From Candidatus Methanoperedentaceae archaeon (lineage in GTDB: Archaea; Halobacteriota; Methanosarcinia; Methanosarcinales; Methanoperedenaceae), in assembly GCA_013331375.1 (NCBI GenBank), contig DUGO01000119.1, forward strand, positions 813-6,882: a stretch of DNA of 6,070 nucleotides, given 5' to 3'. Below are positions 1 through 5,725 of this stretch, piece by piece (positions within the stretch are counted from its first letter, which is position 1; each line of letters opens with the position of its first letter). The notes beneath the pieces were generated by a model. It worked only from the letters and a program-made list of their open reading frames with translations. It was not told the origin of the DNA and did not search any database. The position numbers and the translations under genes are program-made.

Positions 1-1
1 G

Positions 2-859
2 AACGAATTTTTGCCTGTATTCTTAGATTTGGTCAAAGAATATGATATCCAATTGAAACAAAACAAACACGATAACTTTATGGATAAATGGTATTTACAA
101 CATGTCAGGACTGAGATAGATTTCGCATGTGCTCTTATTAAGCAGATTAAAAATACATCCACCAAAAAAATGTTGAGCGTTATTTTGAGCCGGACAGTGC
201 GTTCTTGCCGCGCCACAACTCATGCTGATTTAGCCACGTTGAAAGAGCCAGTGACTACGACGTATTACTGCTCAAAACATGGAAAGGTCTGCAAGCCATT
301 ATTTTCTATTTTAAGCTGGTGGGAACGATATAGCAAAGACACTCTCGATCGTTTGTGCCAGTTTAATAAATTGCGAACAGATACATATCAGACTTGCTTG
401 ACCGGCGATTCTAAAGTTATCGATATTTTCAAAGAACTGGAAGATAAAAATCCTGCATTATCAAAATTGGTAAAAAACTGGAAAATCAAAGGTATATTTT
501 CAAGTCCGCCTTATGTCGGTTTAATTGATTATCATGACCAACATGCTTATGCATATGATTTATTTGGTTTTGAAAGACACGACGATTTAGAGATAGGTCA
601 TCTTCTCAAGGGGCAGGGCAAAGAAGCCAGGAATCTTTATGTTGATGGGATTTCGGAGGTCTTAGCAAACTGCAAAAAATTTTTGGCTGATGACTATAAC
701 ATCTTTCTTGTCGCCAACGATAAGTTCAATCTTTATCCAACCATTGCAGAAAAGGCGGACATGCAAATCGCCAACCAATATAAGCGCCCTGTTTTGAATA
801 GAACGGAAAGAGATAAAGGGGCATATTCTGAGATAATATTTCACTTAAAGGCAAGGTAA
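2..859 (+). CDS. Type II DNA methyltransferase, SPPY class (probably N4-cytosine), 5' partial
   Basis: This is the modification half of a type II restriction-modification pair: it would transfer a methyl group from S-adenosylmethionine to a base in the host's recognition sites. The frame is open to the left edge (Asn-Glu-Phe precede the TTG at 11), so the start lies outside the window. Counting from the TTG at 11, a GDS segment at about residues 132-134 is followed by the catalytic SSPPY motif at 164-168 (bases 500-514), then GLIDYHDQHAYAYDLFGF and about 100 further C-terminal residues. The SAM-binding FxGxG motif is not visible; in relatives with this layout it lies N-terminal, so it is probably in the missing part. 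SPPY, rather than DPPY, favours N4-cytosine over N6-adenine methylation, but this is not decisive. Residues 87-94 form a CxxHxxxC cluster. The endonuclease gene starts 5 nt downstream. The gene is A/T-rich compared with the region after base 1750. Confidence 0.88.
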   Translation, partial: NEFLPVFLDLVKEYDIQLKQNKHDNFMDKWYLQHVRTEIDFACALIKQIKNTSTKKMLSVILSRTVRSCRATTHADLATLKEPVTTTYYCSKHGKVCKPLFSILSWWERYSKDTLDRLCQFNKLRTDTYQTCLTGDSKVIDIFKELEDKNPALSKLVKNWKIKGIFSSPPYVGLIDYHDQHAYAYDLFGFERHDDLEIGHLLKGQGKEARNLYVDGISEVLANCKKFLADDYNIFLVANDKFNLYPTIAEKADMQIANQYKRPVLNRTERDKGAYSEIIFHLKAR

Positions 860-864
860 TACGA

Positions 865-1644
865 ATGGGACTCTCTCAAAAACAAATCGAAAATATAGAA
901 CGGACTTTAAAAAGCAGTTTGAGATACAAATTTCAGAATTATACACCTGAACCGGCATCAATGCCGTTTCACACAAGACTTCTTGGTAAAGATAGACTGG
1001 CTTTGTATTCATTTATTCATTCATTGAGCACAAATTTTGGGACAAGTATTTTTGAACCTGTTGCAGTCGCCCTGGCAAAAAATAATTTTAAAATTGCAGA
1101 GGCGCATTATACCGCAGGAGAATTTATTAGCGAAAGAGCACAGCTTGAAATACAAAAAATAATGGATAACCTGACAACCGCCGTATCCACACCTGATAAA
1201 TCCGCAGAGATAGAAACAATAAGAAAAGTTTGTCAGGAAGGTCATATGATTAAGGTTAAGCCTACACAAGTTGATATTTTCCTTGAAGGTAACAGCGGTG
1301 AATTGTATCTATTCGACATTAAGACCGCAAAACCTAACGCCGGTAATTTCAAGGAATTCAAGAGAACATTGTTAGAATGGGCTGGAGTGATTCTGTCTTC
1401 AAATCCAAGTGCAAAAGTGAATACAATAATCGCTATTCCATACAATCCTTACGAACCCCAGCCATACAACAGATGGACAATCAGAGGAATGTTAGATTTA
1501 AAAAATGAATTATTGGTTGGTAATGAATTTTGGAATTTTCTTGGGGGACCTGGAGCATATGATGATCTATTGGATTGCTTTGAACGAGTCGGCATCGAAT
1601 TAAGACCTGAAATCGACCAATATTTCGCAAGGTTCAATCGGTAA
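865..1644 (+). CDS. Type II restriction endonuclease, TdeIII/MjaII-like (GGNCC family)
   Basis: The 259-residue protein is the likely restriction half of the pair and would cut unmethylated foreign DNA in the cytoplasm. It resembles the RE_TdeIII family, whose characterised members TdeIII and MjaII are, as recalled, GGNCC-specific; this is family recollection, not a search result. A PD-(D/E)XK-type centre is visible: PTQVD (D137), a short beta turn, then LYLFDIKTAKPN, with D151 and K153 as the DxK part. Flanking features include an N-terminal GLSQKQIENIERTLKSSLR helix, a TSIFEPVAVALA helix around residues 52-70, and EWAGVIL and IIAIPYNPYEPQPYNRW segments after the core. The length is that of a single-domain type II enzyme and the gene looks intact. 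ATG 865 follows the methyltransferase stop by 5 nt, with a weak AAGGT (853-857) overlapping that stop, so the two are probably cotranscribed, methylase first. Composition is A/T-rich (22 G+C of 60 in 901-960), unlike downstream genes. Confidence 0.85.
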   Translation: MGLSQKQIENIERTLKSSLRYKFQNYTPEPASMPFHTRLLGKDRLALYSFIHSLSTNFGTSIFEPVAVALAKNNFKIAEAHYTAGEFISERAQLEIQKIMDNLTTAVSTPDKSAEIETIRKVCQEGHMIKVKPTQVDIFLEGNSGELYLFDIKTAKPNAGNFKEFKRTLLEWAGVILSSNPSAKVNTIIAIPYNPYEPQPYNRWTIRGMLDLKNELLVGNEFWNFLGGPGAYDDLLDCFERVGIELRPEIDQYFARFNR

Positions 1645-1758
1645 TTGATTCTTATGGTTTGATTTTGCATCTGCAACTGCAAATTGGCATAAGATTCTAT
1701 CGACCCAAAAAAATTAATACCCTTGAGTACCTGCCATACTATCAAAAAAATGCCTGAT
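1645..1758. other. Intergenic junction between the A/T-rich R-M cassette and G/C-rich chromosome
   Basis: This spacer of about 110 bp marks the compositional change from A/T-rich to G/C-rich sequence. It contains a short inverted repeat, TTTGCA at 1664-1669 and TGCAAA at 1678-1683 with an 8-nt loop, just after the endonuclease stop. It is too short, and has no T-run, for a confident terminator call. No tRNA 3' end, integrase site or direct repeat typical of an attachment site was seen. Confidence 0.5.
1707..1720 (+). promoter_or_regulatory. Possible archaeal BRE/TATA-like box for the secreted Ig-fold protein gene
   Basis: An A-run followed by AAATTAATA resembles a BRE plus TATA element. Its centre near 1715 predicts transcription from about 1741, a few bases before the ATG codons at 1750 and 1759. 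This would fit a very short leader, and no Shine-Dalgarno sequence is visible there. The surrounding spacer is A/T-rich anyway, so the box could be fortuitous. Confidence 0.3.
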
Positions 1759-2286
1759 ATGAAAAATAATATACTTTCGGTTGGGGTGCTGTTCGTCCTG
1801 AGTTCAGTAGCGCTGGCTGTTGATGCCGGGGCGATGGATGGTGAGCCTGTACTGAGGGTCGCCTCAGTCCCCGGGGCTGTGGACATCGAGCCTTTCGGTG
1901 AAACCGCGTTCGACGTAACCCTTGCCAATACCGGCACGCGGTGGGTTGATGCGAACCTGTGGTTCCGCCTGCCGGATGGTATAGAGGTCGTGGACGGGGG
2001 CGGCACAAAGTTCCTGGACTTCCGGAAGTCAGCGACCTATACGGTCAAACTGAAGGCGAACAGTAGCGCAAGACAGGGAACTTACACAGCCGAGGTCTCA
2101 GGGAACGGCAGGGATGCCAAGTTCAACTGGTACACATTCACCATCAGGATAGGGGGACAGGCTGAGAGTACCGCCTCAAAGCCAGTCTCGCAAACAACAG
2201 CCAGGGCTCCAGGCTATGATACCCTGCTCGCGATCGGAGGCGCTGGCTTTGCTGCCATTGCTCTACGGCTGGGCAGAGGGGATTGA
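1759..2286 (+). CDS. Secreted Ig-fold protein with PGF-CTERM-like sorting tail
   Basis: This 175-residue protein of unknown specific function is built like an archaeal envelope protein. From ATG 1759 it begins MKNN, a hydrophobic signal segment (residues 5-20) and a likely cleavage after about ALAVDAGA. Residues 38-132 look like one beta-sandwich of the NEW3/CARDB type found in archaeal surface proteins: GETAFDVTLANTGT, LWFRLPDGIEVV, SATYTVKLKANSSARQGTYTAEV. A Ser/Thr/Ala linker (136-150) leads to APGYDTLLAIGGAGFAAIALRLGRGD: a PGY triplet, a hydrophobic stretch and a short tail with Arg170 and Arg173. This matches the plan of PGF-CTERM signals, where archaeosortase removes the tail and anchors the protein to lipid; the Tyr replaces the usual Phe. 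In-frame starts at 1750 (ATG) and 1723 (TTG) are possible, but 1759 gives the cleanest signal peptide. The gene converges on the transporter gene, leaving 9 bp between stops. Confidence 0.8.
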   Translation: MKNNILSVGVLFVLSSVALAVDAGAMDGEPVLRVASVPGAVDIEPFGETAFDVTLANTGTRWVDANLWFRLPDGIEVVDGGGTKFLDFRKSATYTVKLKANSSARQGTYTAEVSGNGRDAKFNWYTFTIRIGGQAESTASKPVSQTTARAPGYDTLLAIGGAGFAAIALRLGRGD

Positions 2287-2295
2287 AAGGGAATC

Positions 2296-3678
2296 TTACC
2301 CGGCAGGTGTATGGACTTTGCCTCGCGCAAGCGATACGAATATCCCTATGAAGCAAAAGGCAGCAAACACGATAAACGCAGCCTGCACCCCTCTCAGGAA
2401 AACAGGATAATTTTCAGGCGTAATCTGCACGTTCCCCATGTACACCGCAACGATCAAAGTCGCAATCCCCATACTGAGCATCTGCCCGGTCAGCCTCATC
2501 GTTCCAAGGGTTGCGGAGGCTACCCCGTAAAACCGTTTCTCGACAGCGCTCATAACCGCATTCGTATTCGGTGAAGAGAACAGGGCAAACCCGAAGCCGA
2601 GAACAGCAAGGCTGGCTACGATATATCCTATCGATGCTGAAGCATTTAAGAAGCTGAGAAGCAAAAGCCCCGCGGTCGTGAAAGCCGTGCCTGCCGAGGC
2701 AACTATTCTCGGCTCAATCTTATCCGACAGCCTTCCTGCAAGAGGCGAAAAGACAACCATGACAACAGGCTGGGCTACAAGGAGGGCTCCTGCAGCCTGG
2801 GGGTCCAATCCTTTTATGCTCTGGAGATACAGGCTCATGAAAAACCCTACTGCAAACGTTGCACTGTAGTTTATCAGGGCTGCCAGGATAGAGAACATGA
2901 AGGCAGGGTTTTTGCGAAACAGGTTCATGTCAAGGACAGGGGCTTTTACCTTCGTTTCCCAGATAACGAAAAACGCAAGGCTTATGATGCCTGCAAGTAC
3001 CAGCCATGCACCCTGCATCCCCGGCAGGAGGGAGAATCCGCACATCATGGCTGCAAGCGAGAAGCCGTATATCACAGAGCCTGTGGAATCCAGCTTTTCT
3101 CCCTTTGCGTCCGCCCATTCGCCCTTTACTTTCCAGGGCACAAGGACAATTATCAGTAGCTCCAGGGGGACGTATGAGAGAAAAATGCTTCTCCAGCCAA
3201 ACTGGTGAGTCAGGAATCCGCCTATCAAGGGTCCCAGGGAAAGACCCGCGTAAACTCCTGCGACGTTTATCCCGAGCGCCTTTCCCCGCTCTCCCGGAGG
3301 ATATACCGAGGTAAGGATAGCCACCCCGGTGCCGAATATCATGGCTGCGCCGATGCCCTGCATGACCCGCAGTGCAATAAGTTCCATCTCGCTGAACGCG
3401 AAAACCAGGAGGAGAGAGGCGATAATATCGATCGATATGCCGTACTCGAAAATCTTTTTCCTGCCGCAGATGTCTGCTATCTTCCCGAACGGGACAAGGA
3501 ACATCGCTGCTGCTAAAAGATATGCGGTAGAGACCCAGCTTAATGTGACAACATCCATGGAGAGTTCCTTTCCGATTGAGGGAAGCCCTATAAATACCGA
3601 GGAGCCCATGAAGGGTGCGAGAAAAGAACTCATTGTTGTGATTAGCAATACGACTTTTTTATCTATATTCGCGTCCAT
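2296..3678 (-). CDS. MFS transporter, DHA2 (EmrB/QacA-like) family, 14 membrane segments
   Basis: This 460-residue inner-membrane permease is probably a proton-driven exporter of drugs or other amphipathic compounds; the substrate cannot be read from sequence. Numbered from ATG 3678, it shows MFS motif A as GKIADICGRKK (65-75), motif B around R104 (LRVMQGIGAA), and the antiporter motif C as GLSLGPLIGG (145-154), followed by GWRSIF and a VP pair typical of DHA2 proteins. A second-half motif-A remnant, AGRLSDK, lies at 314-320. Length and hydrophobic pattern fit 14 TM segments. The first TM segment reads FMGSSVFIGLPSIGKEL, without the aspartate of the usual LDxTIVNVALP motif; archaeal members recalled from Methanosarcina relatives share this. 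An upstream ATG at 3696 is in frame, but 3678 is preceded by GGAG with a 5-nt spacer and is preferred. The gene lies downstream of, and codirectional with, the coiled-coil gene, separated by 94 bp with its own TATA-like box. Confidence 0.93.
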   Translation of the reverse strand: MDANIDKKVVLLITTMSSFLAPFMGSSVFIGLPSIGKELSMDVVTLSWVSTAYLLAAAMFLVPFGKIADICGRKKIFEYGISIDIIASLLLVFAFSEMELIALRVMQGIGAAMIFGTGVAILTSVYPPGERGKALGINVAGVYAGLSLGPLIGGFLTHQFGWRSIFLSYVPLELLIIVLVPWKVKGEWADAKGEKLDSTGSVIYGFSLAAMMCGFSLLPGMQGAWLVLAGIISLAFFVIWETKVKAPVLDMNLFRKNPAFMFSILAALINYSATFAVGFFMSLYLQSIKGLDPQAAGALLVAQPVVMVVFSPLAGRLSDKIEPRIVASAGTAFTTAGLLLLSFLNASASIGYIVASLAVLGFGFALFSSPNTNAVMSAVEKRFYGVASATLGTMRLTGQMLSMGIATLIVAVYMGNVQITPENYPVFLRGVQAAFIVFAAFCFIGIFVSLARGKVHTPAG

Positions 3679-3681
3679 GGA

Positions 3682-3687
3682 ATCTCC
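3682..3687 (-). promoter_or_regulatory. Shine-Dalgarno site GGAGAT that decides the MFS start
   Basis: On the minus strand GGAGAT lies with GGAG 5 nt before ATG 3678 and inside the alternative leader that begins at ATG 3696. The same GGAGAT with the same 5-nt GGAG spacing precedes the coiled-coil gene, which supports 3678 as the real start. Confidence 0.65.
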
Positions 3688-3697
3688 ATACACCATT

Positions 3698-3706
3698 GTA
3701 TATAAC
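3698..3706 (-). promoter_or_regulatory. TATA-like box upstream of the MFS gene
   Basis: The minus strand reads GTTATATAC, a good archaeal TATA-like octamer, centred about 24 bp before ATG 3678. Archaeal start sites usually fall about 25-28 bp from the box centre, which would put transcription almost at the ATG and leave the GGAG outside the message. Either the transcript is leaderless or a further upstream promoter is used. A 10-bp palindrome, AGTAATTACT, lies just upstream at 3714-3723. Confidence 0.45.
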
Positions 3707-3772
3707 AGGAAATAGTAATTACTTGCCGTCCCCTATCTCCCTTATTTGCAATCCATGGCTAAGGCACGACTG

Positions 3773-4366
3773 CTAAGCTTTCCTGTTGGTCAGTATGAAC
3801 TTGAGAGCTACCGCAACCGCGAACAGCACTCCGATAGATGCTGAATAATACCATGACTTCAGTACACCCCATTCTGATGAATATATCAGGTAGCCCGTGC
3901 TGAGAAGCGCCGCAGCCGCCACAATGCCAGAGAGCTCGACCGGTATCTTGAGGTTGCCGATTGATATCCTGTTCGCCTGCTCAAGGCGCGCGACCCTGGC
4001 TTCGCCCGCACGCATGCCGGCAGCCAGGTCTTTAAGCTCTCCGCGCAGCACCGCAACCTCATCCGGCAGCTTTTTAAGTTTATCCTCCGGCTTTGCCCCC
4101 TGCTTCTGCTTTTCCATTTCCGCCGAAAGCGCATCGAGCTTTTCCCTGAATGCCCCGATGCCAGTCATTTTTTCAGAGAGCTCGTCAAGCGATTTTCGTA
4201 TCCTGCCGACCTCCTCGTTCAGCTCCCTGTCATCCATGAGCTGCATTTCCCCTTCCGGGACTGGCTCGATTGACAGTCTCTTCTCAACTGCGCGCAGCCG
4301 CCGCTCAACACTCCTCAGGTGCTGGTCTATCGATTCTATACGTCCGAACAGGTCTTTGTCGCTCAT
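3773..4366 (-). CDS. Coiled-coil protein with two C-terminal membrane segments, function unknown
   Basis: I do not recognise a named family for this 197-residue protein, though similarly built proteins are recalled from methanogen-lineage archaea. From ATG 4366 it begins MSDKDLFGRIESIDQHLRS and continues with charged heptad-like helices: about 6-32 (RIESIDQHLRSVERRLRAVEKRL), 48-88 (ELNEEVGRIRKSLDELSEKM and on) and 98-132 (ending in VARLEQANR). Two hydrophobic segments follow at about 142-162 (PVELSGIVAAAALLSTGYLIY) and 173-191, with a basic end, NRKA. The likely topology is a hairpin in the membrane with a long coiled-coil domain, probably cytoplasmic. That would suit a scaffold or oligomerising role, which is inference only. 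An open extension reaches 4426, but the strong GGAGATGACATG context favours 4366. It is head to head with the pilin-like/CBM protein gene across about 70 bp. Confidence 0.75.
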   Translation of the reverse strand: MSDKDLFGRIESIDQHLRSVERRLRAVEKRLSIEPVPEGEMQLMDDRELNEEVGRIRKSLDELSEKMTGIGAFREKLDALSAEMEKQKQGAKPEDKLKKLPDEVAVLRGELKDLAAGMRAGEARVARLEQANRISIGNLKIPVELSGIVAAAALLSTGYLIYSSEWGVLKSWYYSASIGVLFAVAVALKFILTNRKA

Positions 4367-4369
4367 GTC

Positions 4370-4375
4370 ATCTCC
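4370..4375 (-). promoter_or_regulatory. Shine-Dalgarno site GGAGAT that decides the coiled-coil protein start
   Basis: The minus strand has GGAGAT with GGAG 5 nt before ATG 4366. The longer reading from 4426 would translate through this site and add an unlikely MQMKNFKFSKYSQEC leader, so the shorter start is preferred. Confidence 0.7.
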
Positions 4376-4390
4376 GGGATTACACTCCTG

Positions 4391-4417
4391 AGAATATTTA
4401 GAAAACTTAAAGTTTTT
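4391..4417. promoter_or_regulatory. Divergent promoter region between coiled-coil and pilin-like genes
   Basis: This A/T-rich stretch has TATA-like candidates for both directions. On the minus strand, AAAAACTTTAAG (4406-4417) resembles a BRE plus TATA and predicts a start near 4382, giving a short leader that includes the GGAG at 4372-4375. On the plus strand, AATATTTA (4393-4400) or CTTAAAG (4406-4412) predicts a start near 4423-4435, at or just before the ATGs at 4429 and 4438. That fits a leaderless or near-leaderless message, since no Shine-Dalgarno sequence is visible there. The two genes may share control. Confidence 0.45.
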
Positions 4418-4437
4418 CATTTGCATTCATGCACCCC

Positions 4438-5694
4438 ATGATACGCGACGAAAGTGGAGTTGAGACCATACCGCTGAAGATTGTCGTTTATACGATTATC
4501 ATCGGCGTCATACTCGGTACAGCGATGCTGGGGCTATCTAACATAGAGCCAAAAGGAAGCGAGAACTCAATGGAAAAGCAGCTCGGTAAACTAAAAGCAT
4601 CCGTCGAGCTCATGCAGGACGGCTCGGCGCGCAACCTCGGCGACCCCTCTGCGCCTGCAGGCAACATCCGCACGTTCTTACTCGACATACCTGACAACAT
4701 CGAGTACGTATCCTTCGGGGTTGACCCTGACCCTGACAGCAACGGCATCCTCGGCGATACGCCGCCCGGTCTCACCACGGATAGCGGTGACGTTATTTAT
4801 TACGGTGTGCGCGGTGGGGGCAAGAACAGGGTTCTCCTTGACCCCGGCGTCCAGTTGAGGGAGGGCGAGGAGACGGGAAGCGTGTTCGTACCCGCGCAAG
4901 CCGGCGGGCTGCAGCAGGGATTCGTCATGACCGGTGCGGGAGAGCACAGGATAACCTTCGAGCTTGTGTTTGACCCCGTGACAAAGGAGAGATACACGCT
5001 TTCGCACTCGACAGATGAGCTCTTTGCGTATATCAACCAGTACAATACATCCTCGCTGCCGAACGGGCTATCTGCTGCAGTCTCGCCCGGGGCTGTACCC
5101 GCTGACGGGACAACATCTTCCATGATAACGGTGCAGGTGATAGATGCAAAGGGCAGGCGCGTGAAAAGCGCGGGGAAGAATATCACACTGTCCGCGTCGC
5201 TCGGCGGGTTTAACACGCCTAACCTGACCACGGACTCGTATGGGCGGGCAGCCGCATATTTCACATCGGATTCCACGGGCGTTGCGGTCGTAAATGCCAC
5301 CTCACCCGGTATTCACCCTGCATCAACCTATCTGACCGTGACCCCTGTCCCGATACGCTTTCTCGTGCGTGACTGGATATATACATCCAAAACCGGGCTG
5401 CTCCGGTCGTTCTACAACTATGACAATGCTACGTATTCGGTATCCATAACCGCCTATGGCACGGAGGCGCACTGGCCCTTCCAGTCCGAGGGCTGGCCCA
5501 TAGCGCGCATGGAAATAGACGGGGAGATTGCAGGGGAAGTGGTTATTGATTCAGGGACGCTGATAACGCGAGATTTCCCGCGTGTGTGGCTTGACAGGGG
5601 CGGACATACGGTACGCATTTCGATGCCCAATGACCTGAACGTGCCCTTAATGGGCGACAGGAACCTGTACGTTGAAGAGGTGGTACTTTCGTAA
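4438..5694 (+). CDS. Membrane-anchored surface protein: pilin-like N-terminus, Big_1 domain, CBM36/60-like carbohydrate-binding module
   Basis: This 418-residue envelope protein probably binds polysaccharide outside the cell; ligand and partners are unknown. From ATG 4438 it begins MIRDESGVETIPLK and a hydrophobic helix at about 13-33. This recalls archaeal type IV pilin-like leaders (DESxVSPVIG type), though without their exact cleavage site. A beta-rich region (77-200) includes FGVDPDPDSNGILGD (93-107), with Asp96, 98, 100, Asn102 and Asp107 spaced like a calcium loop. Residues 212-303 look like an invasin-type Big_1 Ig domain: SPGAVPADGTTSSMITVQV, GKNITLSASLGGF, TTDSYGRAAAYFTSDSTGVAVVNAT. 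Residues 332-418 match the pattern of CBM36/CBM60 calcium-dependent xylan-binding modules: SITAYGTEAHWP, MEIDGE, LDRGGHTVRISMPNDL and the terminal GDRNLYVEEVVL (N398-D399, D407-R-N-L). Several NxS/T sequons are present. ATG 4429 is an alternative start adding MHP. The next gene is 31 nt downstream. Confidence 0.82.
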   Translation: MIRDESGVETIPLKIVVYTIIIGVILGTAMLGLSNIEPKGSENSMEKQLGKLKASVELMQDGSARNLGDPSAPAGNIRTFLLDIPDNIEYVSFGVDPDPDSNGILGDTPPGLTTDSGDVIYYGVRGGGKNRVLLDPGVQLREGEETGSVFVPAQAGGLQQGFVMTGAGEHRITFELVFDPVTKERYTLSHSTDELFAYINQYNTSSLPNGLSAAVSPGAVPADGTTSSMITVQVIDAKGRRVKSAGKNITLSASLGGFNTPNLTTDSYGRAAAYFTSDSTGVAVVNATSPGIHPASTYLTVTPVPIRFLVRDWIYTSKTGLLRSFYNYDNATYSVSITAYGTEAHWPFQSEGWPIARMEIDGEIAGEVVIDSGTLITRDFPRVWLDRGGHTVRISMPNDLNVPLMGDRNLYVEEVVLS

Positions 5695-5708
5695 GCATTA
5701 TGGGCTTG

Positions 5709-5716
5709 GGTGATAA
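5709..5716 (+). promoter_or_regulatory. Probable ribosome binding site of the Cys/Met enzyme gene
   Basis: GGTGAT, complementary to the 3' half of the archaeal anti-Shine-Dalgarno core, precedes ATG 5726. The spacing of about 11 nt is longer than for the two minus-strand genes. It lies in the 31-nt gap after the surface-protein gene, and no separate promoter or terminator is evident, so readthrough from that gene is possible. Confidence 0.4.
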
Positions 5717-5725
5717 CATCTCATC

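Noticed and set aside
1664..1683. Inverted repeat TTTGCA/TGCAAA after the endonuclease stop as a terminator
   Set aside because: Only a 6-bp, A/T-containing stem with an 8-nt loop and no following T-run; too weak to call.
1645..1758. Possible integration attachment site or tRNA remnant at the composition border
   Set aside because: No tRNA arm sequences, integrase gene or matching direct repeat could be found in the window.
1449..2006. A 185-codon open frame on the minus strand
   Set aside because: It spans the end of the endonuclease gene, the compositional junction and the secreted-protein gene, and its translation is low-complexity Ser/Thr/Arg-rich without a domain. It is an antisense shadow.
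2678..3715. Several plus-strand open frames of 60-130 codons across the transporter gene
   Set aside because: All are antisense to a well-supported MFS protein with family motifs; the translations are Arg/Pro/Ser-rich noise.
3897..4391. A 164-codon plus-strand open frame, very Ser-rich
   Set aside because: It is antisense to the coiled-coil gene; the Ser richness is the complement of its Glu/Lys/Arg codons. No ribosome site or recognisable domain.
4800..5300. A 166-codon minus-strand open frame inside the surface-protein gene
   Set aside because: The plus-strand frame has clear domains (Big_1, CBM-like) through this stretch; the reverse reading has none.
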